Origin: Candidatus Zhuqueibacterota bacterium
GTDB taxonomy: Bacteria > Zhuqueibacterota > Zhuqueibacteria > Zhuqueibacterales > Geothermadaptataceae
Reading direction: 5' to 3'
NCBI GenBank assembly: GCA_030950365.1
Contig: JAUZRQ010000089.1
Coordinates: forward strand, 33,997 to 97,996
Length of the DNA stretch: 64,000 nt
The notes beneath the pieces were generated by a model. The model did no database searches. It had not been told where the DNA came from and saw only the letters and a program-made list of their open reading frames with translations. This document shows, piece after piece, positions 38,838-49,505 of the stretch. Numbering within the stretch: position 1 is the first letter of the stretch; every line of letters starts with the position of its first letter. A program made the position numbers and the translations under genes.

Positions 38838-39317
38838 AACCGGTCGATTGGTTCCAGAGGCAATCCGGCCGGGCGTGCTCCGGCATTGGCTTCTGTTCAT
38901 TTTTTAGCCACGGATGCACGCGGATGGAACGCGGATGATGACGCACCTGTGTAGTCGTGCCCCCTTGCGGGCTGCTGGCCTGGCCCGATCACTGCCAGTA
39001 GCCACCGCCCACGAGGGGCGGTGGCTACTGGGGCTATGGCCAGGATCATACTCTGCGATCTCTGCGAGAGATTGTATTGTTTCGATTTTTATCGACGAAG
39101 GTTTTCGCGAATTTGGCATTTAAAAATTTGGGCAATTCATTTCGATTCGTCTATGCATTCGAATCCCGAACCGAATATTCCCCAACAAACCATTGGCAAA
39201 AGCCTTGGGAATTGATTAAATTAGGCCAATTTTTTAGAAACGATTGGCCGCGCCACCATCATCAAGTCATCAACTTCGAAATGAAGAACGCAACATAGAA
39301 AAAGCAGGAGCGAAAGG
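38838..39317. repeat. Intergenic region with dispersed-repeat fragments (copy C) and a large hairpin
   Basis: A 480-base gap without a credible gene. It carries GCCACGGATGCACGCGGATGGAACGCGGAT at 38905-38935, matching the core phrase of the dispersed repeat family in the window, and CTCTGCGATCTCTGCGAGAGATTG at about 39051, matching its right-hand block. Between them sits the 16-bp-stem hairpin listed separately. The last 150 bases are AT-rich and should hold the glyS promoter. Confidence 0.55.
38979..39044. repeat. Long perfect hairpin within repeat copy C
   Basis: A 16-bp perfect stem, CCAGTAGCCACCGCCC (38995-39010) with GGGCGGTGGCTACTGG (39016-39031), has a 5-base loop ACGAG. An outer pair CCTGGCC (38979-38985) and GGCCAGG (39038-39044) extends the symmetry. 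It lacks a T-run, so it looks like a REP/MITE-type element rather than a terminator. Confidence 0.7.
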
Positions 39318-40634
39318 ATGTCCGAGCAAAATTTGATGGAAAAACTGGTATCCCTGTGTAAACGCCGTGGTTTCATTTTTCAATCGAGCGAGATTTATGG
39401 CGGCATCAATTCGTGCTACGATTACGGTCCGCTGGGCGTGGAATTGAAGCGCAACATCAAAGAGGCCTGGTGGAACGCCATGGTCACCTCGCGCGATGAC
39501 ATCGAGGGGCTGGACGCCGCGATCCTCATGCATCCGCGCGTATGGGAAGCCTCCGGACACGTTGAGGGTTTTACCGATCCGCTGGTGGATTGCAAAAAAT
39601 GCAAACGCCGTTTCCGCGCCGATCACATTGAGGGCGACCGCTGCCCGGTGTGCGGCGGCGAGCTTACTGAAGTACGCAAATTCAATCTGATGTTCAAAAC
39701 CTACATGGGGCCCGTGGAAGAGGAAGCGGCGATCGTCTATCTGCGCCCGGAAACCGCCCAGGGTATTTATGTGAATTTTTTGAATGTTCAGATGGCCTCG
39801 CGGCAGAAGATTCCGTTTGGTATTGCGCAAATTGGCAAGGCCTTTCGCAATGAGATCACGCCGGGCAATTTCATCTTCCGTACACGGGAATTCGAGCAGA
39901 TGGAAATGCAGTTTTTCGTGAAGCCCGGCACCGATAAGGAGTGGTTTGAATACTGGAAGGAGCAGCGGTTGCAATGGTACGATCGCATCGGTATCCGGCG
40001 TTCTAAATTGCGGTTGCACCAGCATGGTCCCGATGAGCTGGCGCATTACGCCAGCGCCGCTTACGATATCGAATATGACTTCCCCTTCGGCTGGCAGGAA
40101 CTGGAAGGCATCCACAACCGCACCGATTTCGACCTCAAGCGACACATGGAATACAGCGGTAAGGACATGCGCTATTTCGATCAGGAAGAAGGCCAGAAAT
40201 ACATCCCGTATATCATCGAGACCTCGGCCGGCTGCGACCGCACCCTGCTGACTGTATTGGTGGATGCTTACGAAGAGGAGCAACTGGAAAAAGACACGCG
40301 CGTGGTGCTGCACCTGTCACCGCGGCTGGCGCCGATCAAAGCGGGTATTTTCCCGCTGGTCAAGCGGGACGGCATGCCGGAGCTGGCGCAAAAAATCAAA
40401 GAGCAGTTGCAGGGCAAATATCGCGTGTTTTATGACGAGTCCGGCGCCATAGGCCGGCGCTACCGCCGCATGGACGAAGCCGGAACCCCGTTCGGCATTA
40501 CTGTGGATTCGCAAACCCTGGACGATGAAACCGTCACCATCCGCGAGCGCGATTCCATGCAGCAAACGCGGGTGCACATTTCCAAAATTGAGGAATTCAT
40601 GGAAGACAAGATGCGGACGTGGCGGCGGGAGTAA
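39318..40634 (+). CDS. glyS: Glycine--tRNA ligase (homodimeric, archaeal/eukaryal-type class II)
   Basis: Charges tRNA-Gly. A 438-residue class II synthetase of the alpha-2 type found in many non-proteobacteria. Motifs: [23 protein letters not shown] start, zinc site CKKCKRRF and CPVCGG, motif 2 region [39 protein letters not shown], motif 3 around [15 protein letters not shown], and an anticodon-binding domain from [11 protein letters not shown] onward. ATG 39318 has AGGAGCGAAAGG upstream. Confidence 0.96.
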   Translation: MSEQNLMEKLVSLCKRRGFIFQSSEIYGGINSCYDYGPLGVELKRNIKEAWWNAMVTSRDDIEGLDAAILMHPRVWEASGHVEGFTDPLVDCKKCKRRFRADHIEGDRCPVCGGELTEVRKFNLMFKTYMGPVEEEAAIVYLRPETAQGIYVNFLNVQMASRQKIPFGIAQIGKAFRNEITPGNFIFRTREFEQMEMQFFVKPGTDKEWFEYWKEQRLQWYDRIGIRRSKLRLHQHGPDELAHYASAAYDIEYDFPFGWQELEGIHNRTDFDLKRHMEYSGKDMRYFDQEEGQKYIPYIIETSAGCDRTLLTVLVDAYEEEQLEKDTRVVLHLSPRLAPIKAGIFPLVKRDGMPELAQKIKEQLQGKYRVFYDESGAIGRRYRRMDEAGTPFGITVDSQTLDDETVTIRERDSMQQTRVHISKIEEFMEDKMRTWRRE

Positions 40635-40658
40635 AAAGGCGTCATAGGGAATGCAAAT

Positions 40659-40695
40659 AAAAAAGCGGCGCTTCCGTTTCGGGCGCCGCTTTTTT
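40659..40695. terminator. Bidirectional terminator between glyS and the outer-membrane protein gene
   Basis: AAAAAAGCGGCGC pairs perfectly with GCGCCGCTTTTTT around an 11-base loop. A-run on one side and T-run on the other allow use by both convergent genes. Confidence 0.92.
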
Positions 40696-40712
40696 ATTCA
40701 TCAACCATAAGC

Positions 40713-41963
40713 TCAGTTGTTTTTCTTGGTGACTTTTTCTTTCTCTTCCGTGGGCTCTTTCTCGGTCACCTTTTGCGGCTCCAACGTTTTGCCATATTGC
40801 AGAATCTGGCGCAGTCGGGCCAGCATCTCTTCCATTTTCTTTCGATCTTCGCGAATCTTGCGCAGCTCTTCTTCAGCAATTTCTGTCTCACGCCGTTCGC
40901 GCACGAGCTGTTCCTGCAGGGTTAACTTGTTGGCTGCTTCCTCACTATCCATCTTCACTTCGCGTCCTTTGCTGGTAAACAGCGGGCGGTCGATCCCTTT
41001 CGGTTCAGACTTGTTCAGATAAATTCGTGTGCCTACCCGCAACCGCCAACCTGGGTAGCTGGGCATTTCCGGATGAATGCGTGGGAGCGTGGTGCCGTCC
41101 TGCTGATACCGGGTTTTATCATAATCCTGTGTCAGGCGGATGTCCAGCCCTGCGGACATGGCAATGCGATTCGAAATGCGCAAAAACACCGACGGCGTCA
41201 TGTAAATGTAATCTTCGCGGCTATAGGCCGTGACCGGCGGCCGTACGAAAAATGAACGCCCGAAGAATTCCAGTCCGAAATCGAATTGGCTGGCAGGAAT
41301 GATCATGCCGACGCCCCAGACCCACGAGCGCGTCAAATCCAGCGCAGAGATACGGTCGTTGGCCGCGCCGGTAAGGAATTTCCCCACATCGTTGTGATTC
41401 CAGAAACCCAGATTGAGATGAAAATTCACGCCGGCTTCAGGAATCAGAAGATCGGTCGAATAGGATAACAGACCGGTGATTCCGAACTCAAAGCGGCCGG
41501 AATTGTAAGGCTCCAGCGGAATGTTGTAGGCCTTGCCCAAAGGAATGCGGCCCTCGATCAACAAGCCCATGCGAAATCGGCTTTGAATTTTGCCATAATT
41601 GCCCAGCTTGACGCGCAAACTTAGATCGGATGGTGCTTCGTAACCATTGCCACCCTGATGCGTATCCTGGTACACGAGCTGATTGAGGCCTAGCTCCATG
41701 TGATCGCTGGTGGCCACGTACAGCCCGAGCGCGCCCTGCACATCCCAAAAGGTAATGGATTGCGTGCCCTGGGTTTGCGATTTGACCAACACGGTTTTAT
41801 AAAACGACGTTGTCGAGGCATGCAAGGTGACAGCCCCTTTCGACAGCGTCCATGCCGTATGCAGATGCTGCAGACCGCGTCCACCGGGAAAGTTCAATCC
41901 CTGGGCAGCGATCGTGCTGGCCCAAAACCATGTTGCAAACAGTAAATAATTAAGCTTTTTCAT
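40713..41963 (-). CDS. Outer-membrane beta-barrel protein with C-terminal charged coiled coil
   Basis: I do not recognise a named family. The 416-residue protein has a signal peptide (MKKLNYLLFATWFWASTIAAQ) and a region (about 25-310) of alternating strands rich in Gly, Tyr and Phe, such as FRMGLLIEGRIPLGKAYNIP and FDFGLEFFGRSFFVRP, typical of a transporter-like or structural barrel. The last 95 residues are quite different: highly charged helix/coiled coil (RERRETEIAEEELRKIREDR) and a Lys/Glu tail. That tail would be periplasmic and could bind peptidoglycan or a partner. ATG 41963 fits GCGGGAT; an ATG 9 bases earlier exists. Confidence 0.75.
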   Translation of the reverse strand: MKKLNYLLFATWFWASTIAAQGLNFPGGRGLQHLHTAWTLSKGAVTLHASTTSFYKTVLVKSQTQGTQSITFWDVQGALGLYVATSDHMELGLNQLVYQDTHQGGNGYEAPSDLSLRVKLGNYGKIQSRFRMGLLIEGRIPLGKAYNIPLEPYNSGRFEFGITGLLSYSTDLLIPEAGVNFHLNLGFWNHNDVGKFLTGAANDRISALDLTRSWVWGVGMIIPASQFDFGLEFFGRSFFVRPPVTAYSREDYIYMTPSVFLRISNRIAMSAGLDIRLTQDYDKTRYQQDGTTLPRIHPEMPSYPGWRLRVGTRIYLNKSEPKGIDRPLFTSKGREVKMDSEEAANKLTLQEQLVRERRETEIAEEELRKIREDRKKMEEMLARLRQILQYGKTLEPQKVTEKEPTEEKEKVTKKNN

Positions 41964-42105
41964 GATAATCATCCCGCTCTTAAATGGCTTTGAAGTCCTT
42001 CATCCCTGATGCAAATGCAAATGATAGAATAGCGTGCAAAGGTTGTTCCAGGATGACCCTGAAAACCCCATCCTGTTTTTCAATGAGTTACGACGTCACA
42101 ATACC

Positions 42106-42119
42106 GTCACATTTGTGAC
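42106..42119. promoter_or_regulatory. CRP/FNR-like palindrome between divergent genes
   Basis: GTCACA-TT-TGTGAC is a perfect 14-bp palindrome. An additional half-like CGTCACA lies at 42094-42100. The site stands in the 333-base divergent gap between the outer-membrane protein gene and the GH57 gene. Its form resembles operators of CRP/FNR-type or other winged-helix regulators; the regulator is unknown. Confidence 0.5.
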
Positions 42120-42261
42120 AAGCGTATGAAATTGATACAGTTATGGCCGCTCTGGTACAAAATCGTATAGGCACCGGGGCCGCTTTTCCGCTATAATGGA
42201 TAATACAAGCAGTCGAATTCATTTGAGGAAAGAACATCACAAAACTGTAAAGATAAAGAAC

Positions 42262-42290
42262 TTGCGAATTTTGGAAAAAGTTTGTACAAT
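42262..42290 (+). promoter_or_regulatory. Promoter directly abutting the GH57 start codon
   Basis: TTGCGA (42262-42267) and TACAAT (42285-42290) are 17 bases apart. The ATG of the GH57 gene begins only 7 bases after the -10 element, so a transcript from here would be essentially leaderless. A second -10-like TATAAT lies upstream near 42192 and would give a longer leader. Confidence 0.5.
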
Positions 42291-42296
42291 TTTGCC

Positions 42297-44873
42297 ATGA
42301 AAAAATATCTGACAGTGCACGGCCATTTCTATCAGCCACCGCGTGAAAATCCGTGGACCGAGGCGATTGAATACCAGCCCAGTGCGCACCCCTACCACGA
42401 CTGGAACGAGCGCATCGCGCATGAATGTTACTTCCCCAACGCCTTCTCACGTATTCTGGATGCGGGCAACCGCATTGTCGATATTGTCAATAATTATCAA
42501 TCCATCAGTTTTAATTTTGGCCCCACCCTGATGAGCTGGCTAGAGCGCCATGCTTCCGAGGTATATCAGCGCATTTTGCAGGCCGATCAGGAAAGCCTGA
42601 GCCGGTTTAATGGCCATGGTTCGGCTATTGCGCAGTGCTACAACCACATCATCATGCCGCTGGCCAATGAGCGGGATCAGCATACGCAAATCCGCTGGGG
42701 CGTGGCCGATTTTCGCTATCGCTTCAAACGCGATCCCGAATCGATCTGGCTGCCGGAAACGGCCATCAATCAGACGACGCTGAATATCCTGACCGAATAT
42801 CCATTCATCAAATACATTATCCTGTCGCCGTACCAGGCGCAACGGGTGCGGCCGCTGGGCGATCCCAACGCCGCGTGGCAGAGCGTGGAAGTTGGGGATA
42901 TCGATACGCGGCAGCCGTACCGCTGCTATGCCCGTGATGCGAAGGGCAATCCTATCAAAGAGCGATATATCGACATTTTCTTTTATCATGGCGATCTGGC
43001 ACGCGGCATCAGTTTTGAACATTTGCTCCAGAACGCCGGTCATCTTGCTGAACGCATCGAGCATGCTTATGGCCGCGGCGATGGCGATAAACTGGTATCC
43101 GTGGCCACGGATGGCGAAACGTACGGGCATCACCAGAAATACGGCGACATGGGGCTGGCCTATCTGTTGCACGTGGAAGCGCAACTGCGGCACATCATCC
43201 CCACCACTTTCGGTGCGTATCTGGAAACACACCCGCCGACGCATGAAGTGGAACTGAAGCCGGGCCCTGGCGGCGAGGGAACCGCCTGGAGCTGTGCCCA
43301 CGGCGTCGGGCGCTGGTACCGGGATTGCGGCTGCAAAACCGGCGGCGACTACCGTTGGAATCAGGCCTGGCGGCGGCCGCTGCGGGATGCCTTGAATTGG
43401 CTGCGCGACCGGCTGGCAGAAGTCACCGAGGAAACGGGTGCCGCTCTGTTTCACGACGTGTGGGAAGCGCGCAACGGCTACATTCAGGTCATCCTTGACC
43501 GCTCGGATCCATCGCGCAACCGATTTCTCGAAACCTATGCGCGCAGCGGCCTGTCGCGGCGAGAGGTCCAGCAAGCGCTGAAGGTGATGGAAATCCAGCG
43601 GCAGAGCCAGCTCATGTTCACCAGTTGTGGCTGGTTTTTCACCGAGATATCCGGCATCGAAACGGTGCAGATTTTGAAATATGCGGCGCGTGGCATTCAG
43701 CTTGCCGAGAGTCTGGTTCCCGGTCTGAATCTGGAAGACACGTTTCTGAGCTATCTGCGCCAGGCCAAAAGCAACATTCCCGAACATCGAGATGGCGAGT
43801 GGATTTACAACCACTTCGTCAAGCCATCGGTGGTGGATTTCGACAAAGTGGTGAACCACTATGCCATGTGCTCGATGTTCAACACCTTCAATCATATGGA
43901 ACAGGAAAACGAGCAGAAAAAGATTTTTATTTATTTTGTGAACGAAACCGACCAACAACTGTTTAACACAGAGGGCGTGCAGTGCATCGTTGGCAAGGTG
44001 AACATCAAATCGGAAATTACCCTGGAAGAGGAGGCGTTTGCCTTTGCTCTGATCAACCGCCAACATGGCGAGAAGTTGCACTGTCACGTGCGCAAATTGA
44101 AGGATTCGTTCTGGGATTATGAGCAGGCCAAAGCGCGGTTACAGGCCCTGTTGCAGAGCAACGACGATGTGGATTTGAAGGAAGAAACCCAGCGCATTTG
44201 GGGCGGCAAGATTTTCTCGCTGATTGATATGTTTTATGATGAACGGCGCCGGGTGGCCGAAACCCTGATCCAGTCGGAGCTGCAGGACCTGAGCAAGGCC
44301 TACCGCACTATGTACGAGAAATACATGGGCCTCAACCTTACCATTGCGCGGCTCGATGTGCCACTGCCCGAGGCCATCACCCTCCCGGCGAAAATCACTC
44401 TGGGGAATATCTTGTATGACGAACTCACGCGATTGGAATCGGTGGTGGATATCAATGCCTACCGCAAGGCCATGGAGGCGGCACGAGCGGCAAAACGGCT
44501 CAACATCTCCCTGAACGGCGATGCCGCCGTGAATCTTTTTCTGAATCATTTCGAGAAATACCTGCTGCGATTGTACCTGAACTTCAACAAGGAAAACGCA
44601 CGCCGGGTGGTGACCCTGATCGAATTGGCCGATCATCTCAAGTTGGATTTGCCGCAATCCCGCATTCAAAATCAGCTTTTTAAAATTTTGAAACTGCGCG
44701 TGCTGCCAGCCATCGATAAGATTGTCAAGGAAACGGCCGATAAGAACCTATATGATGTAGTGAACGATACGTTGCGAATGGCCTATCGCTTCAATTTCAA
44801 TATCAAAATCTACAAGGATCGATTGCGGCCGTTTGAGGAAAAAATCAGTCAGGACCCAAATTATTGGCCATAA
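42297..44873 (+). CDS. Glycoside hydrolase family 57 protein with DUF3536 domain
   Basis: An 858-residue cytosolic protein. The N-terminal catalytic-type domain (about residues 1-340) opens with HGHFYQPPRENPW, the GH57 signature, and contains LPETAIN and SVATDGETYGHHQKYG, in the region of the GH57 active site. The rest matches DUF3536 (for example ALFHDVWEARNGYI, FTSCGWFF), often fused to such domains. GH57 enzymes act on alpha-glucans (amylase, branching, transglycosylase). It is directly followed (TAAATG) by glycerate 2-kinase and the lower-glycolysis genes. ATG 42297 is chosen over TTG 42282, which would overlap the promoter. Confidence 0.88.
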   Translation: MKKYLTVHGHFYQPPRENPWTEAIEYQPSAHPYHDWNERIAHECYFPNAFSRILDAGNRIVDIVNNYQSISFNFGPTLMSWLERHASEVYQRILQADQESLSRFNGHGSAIAQCYNHIIMPLANERDQHTQIRWGVADFRYRFKRDPESIWLPETAINQTTLNILTEYPFIKYIILSPYQAQRVRPLGDPNAAWQSVEVGDIDTRQPYRCYARDAKGNPIKERYIDIFFYHGDLARGISFEHLLQNAGHLAERIEHAYGRGDGDKLVSVATDGETYGHHQKYGDMGLAYLLHVEAQLRHIIPTTFGAYLETHPPTHEVELKPGPGGEGTAWSCAHGVGRWYRDCGCKTGGDYRWNQAWRRPLRDALNWLRDRLAEVTEETGAALFHDVWEARNGYIQVILDRSDPSRNRFLETYARSGLSRREVQQALKVMEIQRQSQLMFTSCGWFFTEISGIETVQILKYAARGIQLAESLVPGLNLEDTFLSYLRQAKSNIPEHRDGEWIYNHFVKPSVVDFDKVVNHYAMCSMFNTFNHMEQENEQKKIFIYFVNETDQQLFNTEGVQCIVGKVNIKSEITLEEEAFAFALINRQHGEKLHCHVRKLKDSFWDYEQAKARLQALLQSNDDVDLKEETQRIWGGKIFSLIDMFYDERRRVAETLIQSELQDLSKAYRTMYEKYMGLNLTIARLDVPLPEAITLPAKITLGNILYDELTRLESVVDINAYRKAMEAARAAKRLNISLNGDAAVNLFLNHFEKYLLRLYLNFNKENARRVVTLIELADHLKLDLPQSRIQNQLFKILKLRVLPAIDKIVKETADKNLYDVVNDTLRMAYRFNFNIKIYKDRLRPFEEKISQDPNYWP

Positions 44874-46232
44874 ATGACGCCTCCAGACCCGGACAGTGTT
44901 CGTCAGAAATTGCTTGCCGATTTGCAGACCTTATACGAAGCCGGGATTCAAGCCGTCATGCCGGATCGGGCGATTTTTCATCACGTCCGACGGGATGGCA
45001 ACCTGCTGCACATCGGCGATCGCACGTATGATTTGAGCCGCGGACGCAATTATCTCATTGCATTCGGCAAAGCCGCCGCGCTCATGGCTGAGGCTCTCGA
45101 GTCGCTCATTGGTGATGCGCTCACTGATGGCTTGGCGATCACTAAGTATGGTCACACTGGTCAGGTCAAACTGCAAAAAACGCGCCTTTATGAGGCCGGG
45201 CATCCCGTTCCGGATGAAGCCGGAATTCGAGCCACGCGCGAGGCATTGCGGCTGGCGGAAAAAGCGCGCAAGGACGATACCGTGTTTGTGCTCATCTCGG
45301 GTGGCGGCTCAGCGCTGCTGATCAGCCCGGCTACCGGCCTGACTTTGCAGGACAAGCAGAAAACCACCGAATTGCTCTTGCGGACCGGCGCCAGCATTCA
45401 GGAAATCAACACCGTGCGCAAGCATCTGTCGCGCGTGAAGGGCGGCCAACTGGCGCGCGCCATCGCGCCGGCGCAATTTTGCAGCCTCATTTTGTCCGAT
45501 GTGATCGGCGACCCCATCGAATTCATCGCTTCCGGACCGACCGCTCCGGATACCACCACCTTCCGCGATGTGTGGAACATTCTCGAACGCTATCAGTTGC
45601 GCAGTCGTCTGCCGGTTTCGGTACGCACCTATGTGCAGGAAGGCCTGGCCGGCAAGCAGCCGGAGACTCCAAAACCGGGCGATCCGGTGCTGAAAAGCGG
45701 GCAAAATCGGATCGTTGGCAATCTGGCGCAGGCGCTGCAGGCGGTGTATGATCGGGCGCGGGAACTTGGCTACAACACGCTGATATTAACCACCGAACTG
45801 GAGGGCGAGGCGCGCGAGCTCGCACATGTGTATGCCGCCATGACGGCCGATATCCTGAAGCGCGGCTGGCCGGTTTCTCCGCCGGCGTGCATTTTGTGTG
45901 GCGGCGAGCCGACGGTGACGGTGCGGGGCAGCGGACTGGGCGGCCGTAGCCAGGAACTGGCGCTGGCGTTGCTGCCGAAAATCGCCGGTCGCCAGGTTAC
46001 GGTATTTGGCGCCGTCGGCACTGATGGTACCGACGGTCCGACCGATGCCGCAGGCGCGCATGTGGACGACGCGTCGCAGCGCCGGGCGGCGCAAATGGGG
46101 CTGAATTGGCTTGACTATTTGCAAAATAACGATTCGTATCATTTTTTTGAACAGACCGGCGAGCTCATCAAAACTGGGCCGACGCAAACCAATGTGATGG
46201 ACATGCACATTTTGCTGGTGAACTCATGCTGA
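44874..46232 (+). CDS. Glycerate 2-kinase (MOFRL/GckA type)
   Basis: Phosphorylates glycerate to 2-phosphoglycerate, the substrate of enolase. The 452-residue protein has the DUF4147 N-terminal domain (LIAFGKAAALMAEALE, GHPVPDEAGI, LISGGGSALL, INTVRKHLSRVKGGQLA) and C-terminal MOFRL motif region (CGGEPTVTVRGSGLGGRSQELAL, GTDGTDGPTDAAGA). The start ATG begins immediately after the GH57 stop. Its position before pyk and eno and the presence of a glyoxylate/hydroxypyruvate-type reductase at 61112 suggest a glycerate entry into lower glycolysis. The 3' end overlaps pyk by 7 bases. Confidence 0.92.
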   Translation: MTPPDPDSVRQKLLADLQTLYEAGIQAVMPDRAIFHHVRRDGNLLHIGDRTYDLSRGRNYLIAFGKAAALMAEALESLIGDALTDGLAITKYGHTGQVKLQKTRLYEAGHPVPDEAGIRATREALRLAEKARKDDTVFVLISGGGSALLISPATGLTLQDKQKTTELLLRTGASIQEINTVRKHLSRVKGGQLARAIAPAQFCSLILSDVIGDPIEFIASGPTAPDTTTFRDVWNILERYQLRSRLPVSVRTYVQEGLAGKQPETPKPGDPVLKSGQNRIVGNLAQALQAVYDRARELGYNTLILTTELEGEARELAHVYAAMTADILKRGWPVSPPACILCGGEPTVTVRGSGLGGRSQELALALLPKIAGRQVTVFGAVGTDGTDGPTDAAGAHVDDASQRRAAQMGLNWLDYLQNNDSYHFFEQTGELIKTGPTQTNVMDMHILLVNSC

Positions 46233-47659
46233 ATTTGCAAGGACGGCGGACAAAAATTGTGTGCACGCTCGGGCCGGCCACCAACAGCCCGGAGCGCATC
46301 GCCGCGCTGATCGATGCCGGAATGAACGTGGCGCGGATCAATTTTTCGCATGGCACCCACGAGGAGCACGAACGCACCATCGGGCTGGTGCGCGAGATCG
46401 CGGCGCAGAAGCATGTGCCGGTCGCCGTGCTGCAGGACCTCTCCGGCCCGAAAATCCGCATCGATGAAATGAAGGCGCCGGTGGAACTCAAACCCGGCCA
46501 GCGGTTTTCGCTCTTTCGGCATCCGCGCCCTGGTGATGAGCATGGCGTCTCCACCAACTATCCGGATTTGGTGACCATTGCCGATGTGGGCGACACCATC
46601 ATGCTCGCGGACGGGGTGCTGAGTCTGCGAGTGGTGGGTAAAAAGCCCGACGAGCTGGTCTGCGAGGTGCTGGTTGGCGGACGGTTGTCCTCGCATAAAG
46701 GCATCAATCTTCCGACACGTTCCCTTCCCGTTCCGAGTCTTACGGAAAAAGACAAGCATGATCTGGAGTTGGGCATCCGTTTGAAGGTCGATTACATCGC
46801 ATTGAGTTTCGTTCGCAAGCCCGGCGATGTGCTGAAGCTCAAAGGCATTCTGAACCGGGCCGGGGCGAAAATCCCGGTGATTGCCAAAATCGAAAAGCAC
46901 GAAGCATTGCAAGCCATCGATGCCATTATTGATGCGGCCGATGGCATCATGGTAGCGCGCGGTGATCTGGCGGTGGAAACACCTTTGGAACAGGTTCCCA
47001 TCGTCCAAAAACAGATTATTGCCAAATGCAATCGATTAGCGCGGCCGGTAATCACTGCAACGCAGATGTTAAAATCCATGGTGGAGCAGCCGCGCCCAAC
47101 GCGTGCTGAAGCCGCCGACGTGGCCAATGCAGTGCTCGATGGCACCGATGCGGTTATGCTTTCAGAAGAGACCGCTGTAGGACAGTATCCAGTAGAAACC
47201 GTGCGTACCATGCACCGCATCCTGATCGCCACGGAGCAGGAATTTACCGAATCCGCAACCATGATACAGTTACACAATCACAATCAGGAATTTATATCTG
47301 TGCCTGCGGCAGTGAGCCGTGCAGCTGTGGTCATGGGACACGAACTGCAGGCCTCGGCCATCGTGACGCCTACGCGCAGCGGCGCCACTGCGAAAATGGT
47401 GTCGTGTTACCGTCCGCGGTTGCCCATCGTGGCGCTGTGCACCAGAGAGGAAATACAAAAACAGTTGTGCCTGGTTTGGGGTGTGTATCCCTACATGACT
47501 TCGGAGCTTTCCGATTCCGATACGGTTTTTCAGATCGCCCGTCGAACGGCGAAACAAAATGGTTTTGTCCGCAGCGGACAGAAAATCATCATCACTGCCG
47601 GATTGCCCATCGGTACGCGCGGCAAAACCAATCTAATCAAAGTGGATGAAATCGATTAG
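46226..47659 (+). CDS. pyk: Pyruvate kinase
   Basis: Makes pyruvate and ATP from phosphoenolpyruvate. The 477-residue protein has RTKIVCTLGPATNSPE, the substrate loop with VPVAVLQDLSGPKIRI, the signature around VIAKIEKHEALQ, the GIMVARGDLAVETP segment, ATQMLKSMVEQPRPTRAEAADVANAVLDG and a C-terminal domain with TPTRSGATAKMVS. A full B domain is present. ATG 46226 overlaps the preceding stop, indicating translational coupling with glycerate kinase. Confidence 0.96.
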   Translation: MLNLQGRRTKIVCTLGPATNSPERIAALIDAGMNVARINFSHGTHEEHERTIGLVREIAAQKHVPVAVLQDLSGPKIRIDEMKAPVELKPGQRFSLFRHPRPGDEHGVSTNYPDLVTIADVGDTIMLADGVLSLRVVGKKPDELVCEVLVGGRLSSHKGINLPTRSLPVPSLTEKDKHDLELGIRLKVDYIALSFVRKPGDVLKLKGILNRAGAKIPVIAKIEKHEALQAIDAIIDAADGIMVARGDLAVETPLEQVPIVQKQIIAKCNRLARPVITATQMLKSMVEQPRPTRAEAADVANAVLDGTDAVMLSEETAVGQYPVETVRTMHRILIATEQEFTESATMIQLHNHNQEFISVPAAVSRAAVVMGHELQASAIVTPTRSGATAKMVSCYRPRLPIVALCTREEIQKQLCLVWGVYPYMTSELSDSDTVFQIARRTAKQNGFVRSGQKIIITAGLPIGTRGKTNLIKVDEID

Positions 47660-47742
47660 CGGTTGGCCATGCTGGCGGCTCCGGGCTGGATTTGGGTTCA
47701 AACTGCCTGCAACCGTGACTGTTTTGAGGTTCCTGTCGATAG

Positions 47743-49056
<1,314 letters not shown>

Positions 49057-49068
49057 TCGGAGCGAAAT

Positions 49069-49464
49069 ATGCTGAATCGACCGCGCCTGTCCGCCGCTGA
49101 AATGGAGCAGTTGCGCCGCGGTGTTGAACTGTTCAATCGCGGGGCGTACTGGGACAGCCACGAAGTGTGGGAGGAGATCTGGCAGCAGCACGGTGAGCCC
49201 TGGCGGCTGTTTTTGCAGGGATTGATTCAGACCGCCGCGGCGCTGCACCAGCACCGGCGCGGAATTTTCCACGGCGCGGTCAAGCACCTGCACAACGCGC
49301 GCTGGAAACTGGCGCTGTTCCCGGATGGTTTTCTGGGTATTGACAATTTGCAATTGCAGCATGACGTGTATGAGTCGTTGAGGCGGATCGAATGCGCCGG
49401 GCCGCAGCGGATGCGGCGGCTGGAGCTGAACTGGCGCATTGCGATCAAAGAGGCAAATGAATAA
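49069..49464 (+). CDS. DUF309 domain protein
   Basis: A 131-residue protein of the DUF309 family, with the signature FNRGAYWDSHEVWEEIWQQHG and LFLQGLIQTAAALHQHRRG. The conserved His/Glu/Trp cluster forms a helical bundle of unknown biochemical role. It starts 12 bases after the enolase stop, within the glycolytic run, so it is likely co-transcribed. No functional link to glycolysis can be shown. Confidence 0.88.
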   Translation: MLNRPRLSAAEMEQLRRGVELFNRGAYWDSHEVWEEIWQQHGEPWRLFLQGLIQTAAALHQHRRGIFHGAVKHLHNARWKLALFPDGFLGIDNLQLQHDVYESLRRIECAGPQRMRRLELNWRIAIKEANE

Positions 49465-49505
49465 ATTCAATCTGGTGTGACGGTTGATGACAGGAGGATG
49501 GAGCC

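Noticed and set aside
38914..39298. Overlapping frames of 64-73 residues before glyS
   Set aside because: They run through the long hairpin and repeat fragments and have no start signals.
47690..47740. GGTTCAAACTGCC resembling a tRNA T-arm between pyk and eno
   Set aside because: No acceptor pairing or anticodon arm can be built around it.
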